From Lachnospiraceae bacterium (lineage in GTDB: Bacteria; Bacillota; Clostridia; Lachnospirales; Lachnospiraceae): a stretch of DNA of 63,458 nt. Position numbers and translations under genes: made by a program. Of this stretch, positions 6,991 through 14,839 are shown one piece after another. The first letter of the stretch is position 1, and every line of letters starts with the position of its first letter. The notes under the pieces are model-generated. The model was not told where the DNA came from. It did not search any database and worked only from the letters and a program-made list of their open reading frames with translations. The stretch covers positions 1-63,458 of the forward strand of contig SFEV01000011.1 in assembly GCA_004557975.1 (NCBI GenBank), in the 5' to 3' direction.

Positions 6991-8916
6991 TTACTGCATG
7001 GCTGAGCTGTAACTCTCCAGTTCATCGGTCCAGATTTTCACGCAGGCATCACTTGGCATACGCAGGTCTCCTCTCGGTGATAGGGCCACGCTTCCGACTT
7101 TGGGACCGTCAGGAACACAGGAACGCTTAAACTGCTGGGAGAAGAATCTCCAGTAGAATTTCTTCAGCCACTTAAGGATCGTCTCATGATCGTAGGTTCC
7201 TGCAAATGCCAGCTTCGCCGCACGGTAAATCTTTGACGGCGCATATCCAAAACGCAGCAGATAATACAAGAAGAAGTCGTGCAGCTCGTAGGGCCCCACC
7301 AGATCCTCCGTCTTCTGCGAAATCTGTCCGTCCTTCGGCGGAAGAAGCTCCGGGCTCACCGGGGTATCCAGCACATCGTACAGAATCTGGCTGATCGCCG
7401 CATCGCCGCAGGTATCCGCATAATAGCGCACCAGATGGCGCACCAGCGTCTTCGGCACGGAACAGTTGACACCGTACATGGACATATGGTCCCCGTTGTA
7501 TGTGGCCCAGCCAAGAGCCAGCTCGGACATGTCACCCGTTCCGATCACCATGCCGCCCTTTTTGTTCGCAATATCCATCAGAATCTGTGTGCGCTCCCGG
7601 GCCTGGGAATTTTCGTACGTCACATCATGGACAGACGGGTCGTGACCGATATCGCCAAAATGCTGCATCACCGCATCTCCGATTTTTACTTCGAGAAGCT
7701 CCGCTCCCAGACGGCGCGTCAGCTCGCAGGCATTGTTGTACGTCCGGTCCGTCGTTCCGAAGCCAGGCATCGTCACAGCCGTCATCTGGCTGCGCGGCAG
7801 TCCAAGCATATCGTAAGCCTTCGTCATGACGAGGAGCGCCAACGTGGAATCCAGTCCGCCGGAAATACCGACCACCGCAGCTTTTGAACCGGTATGCTGC
7901 AGGCGCTTTTTCAGTCCCAGCGCCTGAATCGTAAAGATTTCCTCGCATCGTCTTGCACGGTCCTCCTGGCCTGACGGAACGAAGGGAGCCGGGTCAAACG
8001 CTCTCGTAAGCTCTGTCTCCTCCTCTTCCAGATGGAAACGGATCTTCTCATACTGTTCTGCACCGCAGGGGCAGAACGTTGTCATGCGGCGGCGTTCCGC
8101 ACGCAGACGGCTGATATCAAGCTCTGCCGTCACGGTACCACAGGAGAAACGCGGAGACTCCTTCAGAATATGACCGTTTTCGGCAATCAGATTGTGGCCT
8201 CCGAAGACGAGATCCTGTGTCGATTCTCCCTCACCTGCACTGGCGTACAGATAACCGCACAGAAGTCTGGCCGACTGTCCCGCAATCAGGGATTCGCGGT
8301 AAAGACTTTTTCCCGTCACTTCATCGCTGGCAGACAGATTTACGATTACATTGGCGCCTGCCAGTGCATGGGCGGTACTGGGCGGATTCGCAGCCCAAAG
8401 ATCCTCACACAGCTCTGCCGCCACACAGAAGCCCTCCGGTATATCTGCACAGAACAGCAGATTCATGCCAAAGGGAACGGGAGTGCCGTCCACCTTCACC
8501 CAGTCCACCCGCGCATTGCCCTGCTCGAAGTGGCGTGCCTCATAGAATTCATTGTAATTCGGAAGATAATGCTTCGGCACGAAACCCAGCAGTTTTCCGC
8601 TGCTCACAGCCGCCGCCACATTGTAGAGCTTGCCGTCCTTCTCCCAGGGAAGCCCCACAAACACAAGTCCGTCTTTTCCGGATGTGTGCTTCACAATCTT
8701 TGCAAGGCTGTTGCCCGCTTCCCTGAGCAGCTTTTCCTGCCAGAACAAATCCCCGCACGTATAACCGGTAATACAGAGTTCCGGAAACACGATCAGCTTC
8801 GCTTTTTTCTCATATGCCTCGTCCAGTCCTCTGCAGATACTTTCCGTATTGTAAACACAGTCTGCCACTCGAATTTCCGGCGTCACCGCCGCCACCCTTA
8901 CGAATCCATCCTTCAT
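6991..8916 (-). CDS. nadE: glutamine-dependent NAD+ synthase
   Basis: Makes NAD+ from deamido-NAD+, ATP and glutamine in the cytosol. The 641 aa comprise an N-terminal nitrilase-type glutaminase domain (about 1-290) with Glu46 in FPELCITGY, a Lys in FVPKHYLPNYNEFYE and the Cys in AAELCEDLW. The C-terminal adenylating domain has the PP-loop GISGGLDS (350-357) and the downstream GTGDMSELALGW motif. The length is normal for the two-domain form. It starts 21 bases after hslO ends, with a GGGAAAGGGAG ribosome site, so the pair is probably cotranscribed. Confidence 0.96.
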   Translation of the reverse strand: MKDGFVRVAAVTPEIRVADCVYNTESICRGLDEAYEKKAKLIVFPELCITGYTCGDLFWQEKLLREAGNSLAKIVKHTSGKDGLVFVGLPWEKDGKLYNVAAAVSSGKLLGFVPKHYLPNYNEFYEARHFEQGNARVDWVKVDGTPVPFGMNLLFCADIPEGFCVAAELCEDLWAANPPSTAHALAGANVIVNLSASDEVTGKSLYRESLIAGQSARLLCGYLYASAGEGESTQDLVFGGHNLIAENGHILKESPRFSCGTVTAELDISRLRAERRRMTTFCPCGAEQYEKIRFHLEEEETELTRAFDPAPFVPSGQEDRARRCEEIFTIQALGLKKRLQHTGSKAAVVGISGGLDSTLALLVMTKAYDMLGLPRSQMTAVTMPGFGTTDRTYNNACELTRRLGAELLEVKIGDAVMQHFGDIGHDPSVHDVTYENSQARERTQILMDIANKKGGMVIGTGDMSELALGWATYNGDHMSMYGVNCSVPKTLVRHLVRYYADTCGDAAISQILYDVLDTPVSPELLPPKDGQISQKTEDLVGPYELHDFFLYYLLRFGYAPSKIYRAAKLAFAGTYDHETILKWLKKFYWRFFSQQFKRSCVPDGPKVGSVALSPRGDLRMPSDACVKIWTDELESYSSAMQ

Positions 8917-8937
8917 CTTTTTCTCCCTTTCCCGCGT

Positions 8938-9816
8938 CTACCTGGAGCTTCTCTTCAGCAGCTCCTTCAGCTCGTCCACCGTCACCTGATACTTTTTATC
9001 ACAGAAATGGCAATCCACCTCAATGGTCTCTCCGTCGTCAATCATCTCCTGCAGATCCTTTTTACCGATACTGATCAGTGCCCGCTCAATGCGTTCTCTG
9101 GAACAGTCACAGCGATACTGTGTCGGAATCGTCTCATTGATCTCCAGACCGAACTCTCCCAGCAGCTCTTCCAGAATCTGCTCCGGTGTCATCCCCGCAT
9201 CCAGCATCGATGTCACGGAGGTGACACTGGCCAGCTTCTGCTCCAGCTTCGCGATCACTTCCTCGGAGGTGTATGGCATAAGCTGGATGATAAATCCGCC
9301 TGCCTGGCGCACCGTATTGTCTCTCTCCATAAGGACACCCAGGCCCACGGAGGAGGGCACCTGCTCCGAAACTGCAAAATAGTACGTCAGGTCATCCCCG
9401 ATCTCGCCTGTCTTCAGCTCACACTGTCCGATATAGGGCTCCTTCATGCCCAGATCCTTGATGACGCTGAGAACACCGATGCCGACAGCGCCTCCCACAT
9501 CCAGCTTTCCCTTTTCATTGGCGTGAATCATGACCTGCGGATTTCTCACATAGCCTTTTACGTTTGCCTTTGCATCGGCTGTGACCGTAATCCCGCCGAT
9601 CGGCCCGTTTCCCTGAATCTGGAGAGTCAGAAGATCCTTCTCTCCCTTCATCATCGCTCCCATCATCGCGCCTGCCGTCAGCAGCCTGCCCAGTGCGGCC
9701 GTCGCCACCGGACTCGTATTGTGAAAGCTGCGTGCCTTTTCCACTATATCCTTTGTTGTCGCAGCAAATGCGCGGATCTGACTGTCCGCTGCCGTTGCTC
9801 TTACAATGTAATCCAT
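8938..9816 (-). CDS. hslO: Hsp33 redox-regulated chaperone
   Basis: Cytoplasmic holdase activated by oxidation. The 292-aa sequence has the N-terminal Hsp33 fold (RALLTAGAM-like ALGRLLTAGAMMG and QIQGNGPIGGI motifs). The C-terminal zinc-binding redox switch carries CDC (in YRCDCSRERI) and C-x2-C (CHFC), so all four cysteines are present. I start at 9816 (MDYIVRATA) because GGAGGAAGCTT directly precedes this ATG and the family begins there. It lies between a putative metal exporter and nadE on the same strand. Confidence 0.95.
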   Translation of the reverse strand: MDYIVRATAADSQIRAFAATTKDIVEKARSFHNTSPVATAALGRLLTAGAMMGAMMKGEKDLLTLQIQGNGPIGGITVTADAKANVKGYVRNPQVMIHANEKGKLDVGGAVGIGVLSVIKDLGMKEPYIGQCELKTGEIGDDLTYYFAVSEQVPSSVGLGVLMERDNTVRQAGGFIIQLMPYTSEEVIAKLEQKLASVTSVTSMLDAGMTPEQILEELLGEFGLEINETIPTQYRCDCSRERIERALISIGKKDLQEMIDDGETIEVDCHFCDKKYQVTVDELKELLKRSSR

Positions 9817-9885
9817 AAGCTTCCTCCTGTTTTTCTCTGCCCCGGCCAATGATTATCTTCCGGAACAGTGACACGTGAAAAGTAA

Positions 9886-10740
9886 CTATAGTACACCGAT
9901 CCCTCCGAGAATCATACCCGCGGCGGTACCGCAGATATACAGAGTGATCAGCACCCTGAAATTCGTCCTCATACTTCTGTTTTCCCGAAACAGCACGAGA
10001 ATCCCGGTCCCCGCACCGCACAGAAGTCCTGCAAACAGCGCACCCTGTCCGATCACTTCCTCCAGAAACAGCTTTGTAATCAGCACGGAGGCCGCACAGT
10101 TCGGAATCAGACCGACGACTCCCGCCGTAATTTCTTCTATCCCCGGTATGGACAGGAAGGTCTGCAGCATGCCTCCGCTCTGGAACCAGTCCATCCCGAA
10201 TCCGATCACCACAGAAATCACAAACAGAAATACTGCGATGCGAATCGTATGGCGCAGAGCCGAACGGATAATCCCGTGTTCCGAGCATCCGCAGTGATGA
10301 TGTTCACACATTTGGGGGTGCTCCGGCATCCTCTTTCTCGGCCCGCGGATCACCTCCAGCGCAAAATCGATTGTCAGACCGATCACCGCTGCCGCCGCCA
10401 TCTTCGTCAGAAGTATTTTTCCTATTATTCCCGCCGCGATTCCCTCCGATACCATAATCGGAAGCATTTCATCCGAAGTCGATAAAAATACTGCAATCAG
10501 CGTGCCGGGGGATATCATTCCTCCCGCAAACAGTCCTGCGGCGGCCGCGGAAAATCCGCACTGCGGAACCACTCCGATCAGTCCTCCGATAATCGGTCCT
10601 GCCTTTCCGGCGCGGTAAATCATATCCTTTGTCCTGCCGCTCATCCTGTGTTCTGCATACTCCACCACAAGGTAGGACAAAAACAGAAACGGAAGCTGCT
10701 TCAGACAATCCATAATACTGTCCAGTAAAATTTCCTGCAT
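9886..10740 (-). CDS. ArsP_2-family putative metal transporter
   Basis: Integral membrane protein of 284 aa with about eight hydrophobic helices. It resembles the family annotated as putative manganese or 10TM heavy-metal exporter (ArsP_2). The conserved helix pair around VVPQCGFSAAAAGLFAGG is repeated in degenerate form in the second half (GLIPNCAASVLITKLF), which shows an internal duplication. A cytosolic loop contains a short His/Cys cluster (EHHHCGCSEHG), a plausible metal site. The substrate is unproven. It has its own candidate promoter overlapping the terminator of the ABC operon upstream. Confidence 0.75.
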   Translation of the reverse strand: MQEILLDSIMDCLKQLPFLFLSYLVVEYAEHRMSGRTKDMIYRAGKAGPIIGGLIGVVPQCGFSAAAAGLFAGGMISPGTLIAVFLSTSDEMLPIMVSEGIAAGIIGKILLTKMAAAAVIGLTIDFALEVIRGPRKRMPEHPQMCEHHHCGCSEHGIIRSALRHTIRIAVFLFVISVVIGFGMDWFQSGGMLQTFLSIPGIEEITAGVVGLIPNCAASVLITKLFLEEVIGQGALFAGLLCGAGTGILVLFRENRSMRTNFRVLITLYICGTAAGMILGGIGVL

Positions 10741-10789
10741 ATAATTTTACTCCATCACTTTTTATTCTTTTCCATCAGTCAGCCCGTTT

Positions 10790-10818
10790 ATCATAACATA
10801 AAAAAACTGCGGGAACAA
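10790..10818 (-). promoter_or_regulatory. candidate promoter of the metal exporter gene
   Basis: On minus: -35 TTGTTC (10813-10818), 17-base spacer, -10 TATGAT (10790-10795). It overlaps the hairpin that ends the amino-acid ABC operon. The -35 is poor, so this is tentative. Confidence 0.4.
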
Positions 10819-10832
10819 TACCATTCCCACAG
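10807..10832 (-). terminator. terminator of the amino-acid ABC operon
   Basis: CTGCGGGAA (10807-10815) pairs with TTCCCACAG (10824-10832). On minus the arm is followed by TTTTTTTA. It lies about 20 bases beyond the ATPase stop codon. Confidence 0.85.
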
Positions 10833-10851
10833 CTTTCGGACAGCTTTTCTC

Positions 10852-11595
10852 TCACCCGCGCATGAAACGGCTCAGGAATTCTTTCGTCTTCGGATTCTGC
10901 GGATTGCTGAAGATCTGCTGCGGATCTCCCTCCTCCTCAATAATTCCGTCTGCCATATATACCACATGGTTGGAAACATCCCGGGCAAAGGCCATCTCAT
11001 GTGTGACGATAATCATCGTCAGGCCTTCCTGAGCAAGCTGTTTCATAACATCAAGCACCTCTCCCACCATCTGCGGGTCCAGAGCCGATGTCGGCTCATC
11101 AAACAGAAGGAGCTCCGGCTCCATGGCCAGTGCACGCGCGATGGCCACACGCTGCTTCTGCCCTCCGGAGAGCTGGCGCGGCTTCGCGTTGATGTAGGGC
11201 GCCATGCCCACCTTTTCCAGGAATGCAAGAGCGCTCTTTCTGGCATCTGCCTTGTTCTTTTTTAATACCTTTGTCTGGCCGATCATACAGTTTTCCAGAA
11301 CTGTCATGTTGTTGAAGAGGTTGAAGCTCTGGAATACCATGCCGACCTTAGCCCGGTACGATGCCGCATCCGTATGTGCCGCAGCGATATCCGTGCCGTG
11401 ATACAGGATCTCACCTGTGGTAGGCGTCTCGAGAAGATTCAGACAGCGCAGAAGCGTGGATTTTCCGGAGCCGGAAGCACCGATAATACACGTGACGTCG
11501 CCAGTTGACACAGAGAAGTCAATATCCCGAAGCACCACGTTCTTGCCGAAGGTCTTGCTCAGATGACTGATTTTAATTACCTGTTCTCCGTTCAT
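10852..11595 (-). CDS. polar amino-acid ABC transporter, ATPase
   Basis: ATP-hydrolysing subunit of an importer for a polar amino acid (GlnQ/GltL/TcyC group). In 247 aa it shows Walker A GASGSGKST, the Q-loop (MVFQSFNLF), signature LSGGQKQR, Walker B LLLFDEPTSALDP and the switch His in IIVTHEM. It overlaps the permease gene by four bases (ATGA type). It is the last gene of the order binding protein, permease, ATPase. The sequence alone does not define which amino acid is carried. Confidence 0.93.
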   Translation of the reverse strand: MNGEQVIKISHLSKTFGKNVVLRDIDFSVSTGDVTCIIGASGSGKSTLLRCLNLLETPTTGEILYHGTDIAAAHTDAASYRAKVGMVFQSFNLFNNMTVLENCMIGQTKVLKKNKADARKSALAFLEKVGMAPYINAKPRQLSGGQKQRVAIARALAMEPELLLFDEPTSALDPQMVGEVLDVMKQLAQEGLTMIIVTHEMAFARDVSNHVVYMADGIIEEEGDPQQIFSNPQNPKTKEFLSRFMRG

Positions 11596-12389
11596 TCTTC
11601 CTCCTCCTTTTTCTTCTTGTCCGGATAATTGTACATGCCGCTGGTATGTGCCAGTGTGTCAGTCGTTGCCAGGTCGTAGCTGTCGCTGCCGTCCATTTTG
11701 CGCTCCCACAGGCGCAGCAGCTTCGAGCACGTAAATGTCAGGACAAAATACATGACCATCGCCACCGTAAAGGATTCGAAATATGTATAATATGCGCCTG
11801 CCACGCTCTTCGTTGCATAGAACAGCTCCACGATACCGATGACGGAGAGCACGCACGTATCCTTGATATTGATAATCAGGTTGTTGCCGATCTGCGGCAT
11901 GATATTGCGCAGCGCCTGGGGAAGAATGACGTACAGCATCGTCTGCACGTGTGTCATGCCGATGGCCTTGGCTCCCTCTGTCTGTCCCTCGTCAATGGAA
12001 AGGATACCGCCGCGGACGGTCTCCGCCATATACGCACCTGTGTTGATGGATACGATAAAGAATGCGGCAAACCACATCGACATATTGATGCCGAACACTG
12101 CCGACGAGCCGAAATAAATAAACATCGCCTGCGCCATCATAGGTGTTCCGCGGAATACCTCCACGTAGATATCCATAATAAACCATACGATGCGAAGCAC
12201 CACTTTTTTCACGATATTGTCTTTTTTATCCAGTGGAATCGTCTGCACAATTCCGACTGCAAAACCGATGATACAGCCTATCAGCGTGCTGACAAGCGCA
12301 ATCACCATCGTATTTTTTGCGCCGTCCAGATATGACAGTCCACGGTTCTGCAGTATATATACGATTCTGCCCAAAAAGTCCTGCGGCAT
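11592..12389 (-). CDS. polar amino-acid ABC transporter, permease
   Basis: Membrane subunit of the importer (HisM/GlnP type). In 265 aa it has about five helices and the EAA-loop consensus ETVRGGILSIDEGQTEGAKAIG that contacts the ATPase. The C-terminus is charged and ends in KKKKEEEE. A hairpin between this gene and the binding-protein gene (12459-12489) probably reduces its expression relative to the binding protein. It is translationally coupled to the ATPase by a 4-base overlap. Confidence 0.92.
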   Translation of the reverse strand: MPQDFLGRIVYILQNRGLSYLDGAKNTMVIALVSTLIGCIIGFAVGIVQTIPLDKKDNIVKKVVLRIVWFIMDIYVEVFRGTPMMAQAMFIYFGSSAVFGINMSMWFAAFFIVSINTGAYMAETVRGGILSIDEGQTEGAKAIGMTHVQTMLYVILPQALRNIMPQIGNNLIINIKDTCVLSVIGIVELFYATKSVAGAYYTYFESFTVAMVMYFVLTFTCSKLLRLWERKMDGSDSYDLATTDTLAHTSGMYNYPDKKKKEEEE

Positions 12390-12458
12390 AGCTGTTCTCC
12401 TCTCTGTTTCTCTTCCTGTTTTCTTTCTTCTTTTACGCTCTGTACAAATGCCAAAAAA

Positions 12459-12489
12459 GACATGGAAACCACTGTGCAGCTTCCATGTC
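12459..12489 (-). terminator. intercistronic hairpin after the binding-protein gene
   Basis: GACATGGAA (12459-12467) pairs with TTCCATGTC (12481-12489). On minus it is followed by TTTTTTGG. A partial terminator or 3' stabiliser in this position fits the need for excess binding protein over membrane subunits. Confidence 0.8.
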
Positions 12490-12517
12490 CTGAATAAACG
12501 TTCAGATCAGTTCTGCT

Positions 12518-13360
12518 TTACTCTGCATCGGCAAGCGGCTGAACAGAGATTGCTTCATTCATCATCTCTTCATAGTCCTCTACCGTCATCTCAGCGAGCA
12601 CACCGTTGATCGCATCGAGCAGCTCCGTGTTGCCCTTCTGAAGAGAGATACCGATGTTGATTTCTTCCTCAGATACCTCAAACTCATCGTCTGAGCCTGT
12701 GAAGTCAAGCAGTGTGAACTCCGGATACGCAACGCATGCAGCCATACCGGTCGGCATATCTGTCACAACGATATCACACTTGTCTGCATCCAGGGCGACA
12801 AGCATAGCCGGTGCGGACTCCTGTGCCGGAAGAATATTTGCATCCTCGATCTGCGGCAGGCAGACATCATACCAGATTGTATTGAGCTGTGAAGTACATG
12901 TGGCACCCTTCAGATCAGCCACGCCCTTTGCCTGTGCGTACTCACTGTCATTCTTTGTCAGTGTGATGATGGATGCATAGTAATACGGCTCTGTAAAGTC
13001 AACCACCTCAAGTCGCTCAGAAGTGATGGACTGACCTGCGATAACACAGTCAACCGTTCCGGAAACAACTGCCGGTACGAGGGAATCCCAGTCAAGCTTT
13101 ACGATCTCAAGATCCCAGCCAAGCTCCTCACAGATGTGCTTTGCCATCATTACGTCGTAGCCGTATGCATACTCAGAACTGTCCGCAATCGGAACTGCAC
13201 CGTTCTCGTCTGTCGGCTGTGTCCAGTTGTACGGAGCATATCCGCACTCCATAGCAACTCTCAGTGTCCTTGTCTCCTCCGCCATTGCGGTGCTGCCTGC
13301 TGCCATCACCATGGATGCTGCGCACAGCATGCAGGCTGCTGCCTTCACTGTTCTCTTCAT
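12518..13360 (-). CDS. amino-acid ABC transporter, substrate-binding protein
   Basis: Extracellular type II solute-binding protein of the SBP_bac_3 family, 280 aa. The signal peptide ends about residue 27 (GSTAMA-EE). The mature part has the usual features: ECGYAPYNW near the start, YGYDVMMAKHICEELGW, and the hinge region around GQSITSERLEVVDFTEPY. No lipobox cysteine is visible at the cleavage site, which is unusual for a Gram-positive binding protein. The start has an AGGAG site eight bases upstream. A terminator-like hairpin lies in its leader. Confidence 0.9.
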   Translation of the reverse strand: MKRTVKAAACMLCAASMVMAAGSTAMAEETRTLRVAMECGYAPYNWTQPTDENGAVPIADSSEYAYGYDVMMAKHICEELGWDLEIVKLDWDSLVPAVVSGTVDCVIAGQSITSERLEVVDFTEPYYYASIITLTKNDSEYAQAKGVADLKGATCTSQLNTIWYDVCLPQIEDANILPAQESAPAMLVALDADKCDIVVTDMPTGMAACVAYPEFTLLDFTGSDDEFEVSEEEINIGISLQKGNTELLDAINGVLAEMTVEDYEEMMNEAISVQPLADAE

Positions 13361-13395
13361 TTTTCATTCTCCTCTCATTTCATTATACAAAAAAG

Positions 13396-13427
13396 ACAAA
13401 GGAACCCTGGAACGGGAGCTCCTTTGT
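13396..13427 (-). terminator. hairpin with T-run upstream of the amino-acid ABC operon
   Basis: ACAAAGGA (13396-13403) pairs with TCCTTTGT (13420-13427). On minus it is followed by CTTTTTTG. It lies only about 35 bases before the binding-protein start. It may be the late terminator of lrgAB, or an attenuator if transcription starts at the candidate promoter TTGTAT-17-TATATT just upstream of it. Confidence 0.7.
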
Positions 13428-13626
13428 TCCTCATTGCCCATTAATATAACATAAGATCCGCTAAAATACAAAAGAAAATTTATTTTTGTTGTATAGTACC
13501 AAATTTCACCGGCGGTATTTTGTATTCTTATACGAAATCGGACACCACGGAGTGTGCACTGCCGCAAAACACCGCCATATTCCGGAAGCAGTTGTTCACA
13601 TTAATCTTCGGATTTGACCCGCACCA

Positions 13627-14319
13627 TCACAGGAACTGTGCAAATACGGAAGCGCCAACCACAGTCAGAAGACCTGCAACTGCAATGGAAAGGCTGCTCA
13701 TTGCACCCTCTGTCTCACCCATCTCCATGGCACGTGCCGTTCCGATGGCATGTGACGCAGATCCCATGGCAATTCCCTTTGCGACGGGCTCCTCAATCCG
13801 GCACAGACGGCAGACCTGTTCTCCGATGACATTTCCGAGAATGCCTGTCACGATGATAACCGCCACGGTGATCGTCACGATACCGCCCAGCTCTTCTGAG
13901 ACACCCATGCCGATGGCCGTCGTGATGGACTTCGGCAGGAGCGTCACATACTCCTCATGGCTCAGCCCGAAGACCAGAGCCATGGCAAACACGGAAATCA
14001 GACTGGTCAGCACACCGGAAATAATACCCGCCATGATCGCTTTCGCATTGTTTTTCAAAAGCTCGATTTTCTCATACAGCGGAACGGCAAGGCAGACCGT
14101 TGCCGGTGTCAGAAGATAGCCAAGCAGATTCGCTCCCCGGCTGTAGCTCTCATAGTCCACATGGAGCGCCGCCAGCAGAACAATCACCGCGACCACGGAA
14201 ATCAGCAGCGGATTGCAGATGGCAAGCTTCGTCTTTTTCTTCAGGAATACTCCCAGCTCATATGCCAGAATGCTGACCATCACGCCGAAAAATGTGGAGC
14301 TGCACAACATCTCTTTCAT
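13627..14319 (-). CDS. lrgB: LrgB/CidB-family membrane protein
   Basis: Integral membrane protein of 230 aa with about six helices. It carries the signature region of the LrgB/CidB/YohK family (KSITTAIGMGVSEELGG and GIAMGSASHAIGTARA). In other Gram-positives the LrgA/LrgB pair influences murein hydrolase activity and pyruvate or overflow metabolite transport; here that role is by homology. It overlaps the lrgA gene by four bases, so the pair is one operon. A candidate regulatory two-component system is not adjacent. Confidence 0.92.
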   Translation of the reverse strand: MKEMLCSSTFFGVMVSILAYELGVFLKKKTKLAICNPLLISVVAVIVLLAALHVDYESYSRGANLLGYLLTPATVCLAVPLYEKIELLKNNAKAIMAGIISGVLTSLISVFAMALVFGLSHEEYVTLLPKSITTAIGMGVSEELGGIVTITVAVIIVTGILGNVIGEQVCRLCRIEEPVAKGIAMGSASHAIGTARAMEMGETEGAMSSLSIAVAGLLTVVGASVFAQFL

Positions 14320-14723
14320 AAATTATCATCCTTTCCGCCATTCTTCGAGAAGCCTCTTTTCCTTTCGCTGTCCCGGGAGCCTTCGTGTCGGATCACCCAC
14401 TGGGTCACGTTGCCGGATACCGCCATTACAAGGACGGTGGACACAGCCGTCACCACAATCAGCTCCAGAAGGATCGGGCTGATTCTGTCCCAGGATTCCG
14501 TCAGGCCGACGGCCGCCGGAATGAACATCAGCGGCATCACCTCAATCAGGAATTTCGCGGTATCCTTTACGGAATCCAGCGGAATAATCCGCAGGCAAAG
14601 GACAGCCAGCATCAGCAGAAGTCCGTATATACTTGCGGGAATCTGCAGCGGGATCAGCGCCTTCAGTACCTCTCCGAGAAAGGAAATTGTCAGGATGATG
14701 GCAAACTGCCTGATATATTTCAT
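14316..14723 (-). CDS. lrgA: LrgA/CidA-family holin-like protein
   Basis: Small membrane protein of 135 aa with about four helices. The family pattern is present: GEVLKALIPLQIPASIYGLLL and LMFIPAAVGL. It has a charged C-terminus. It is the partner of the downstream lrgB. The ribosome site is weak (AGAAAGAAG about 12 bases upstream). A copy of the 27-nt hairpin repeat lies upstream at 14755-14781, between this gene and argS. Confidence 0.9.
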   Translation of the reverse strand: MKYIRQFAIILTISFLGEVLKALIPLQIPASIYGLLLMLAVLCLRIIPLDSVKDTAKFLIEVMPLMFIPAAVGLTESWDRISPILLELIVVTAVSTVLVMAVSGNVTQWVIRHEGSRDSERKRGFSKNGGKDDNL

Positions 14724-14754
14724 AAATGCATTGCTTCTTTCTTACTCTCATTTC

Positions 14755-14781
14755 GTATCTGTTCAGTTTCTTCACAGATAC
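14755..14781 (-). repeat. 27-nt hairpin repeat, copy 1
   Basis: GTATCTGTTCAG...TTCACAGATAC forms a perfect GTATCTGT/ACAGATAC stem. 25 of its 27 bases match 28298-28324. It lies between argS and lrgA. Confidence 0.8.
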
Positions 14782-14839
14782 GATTCACAAACCTCTGGAA
14801 ACCGGCTGTGCCGATCCCACATCTCAGAATACCTCCGCA

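Noticed and set aside
8032..9852. 606-codon plus-strand open frame
   Set aside because: It runs antisense to nadE and hslO, which are certain genes. Its translation is low-complexity Arg/His/Cys-rich with no family motif. It is a mirror of codon bias.
9886..10740. Internal duplication read as two separate genes
   Set aside because: The two similar halves are in one uninterrupted frame of normal family length, so it is an ancient internal repeat and not a gene break.
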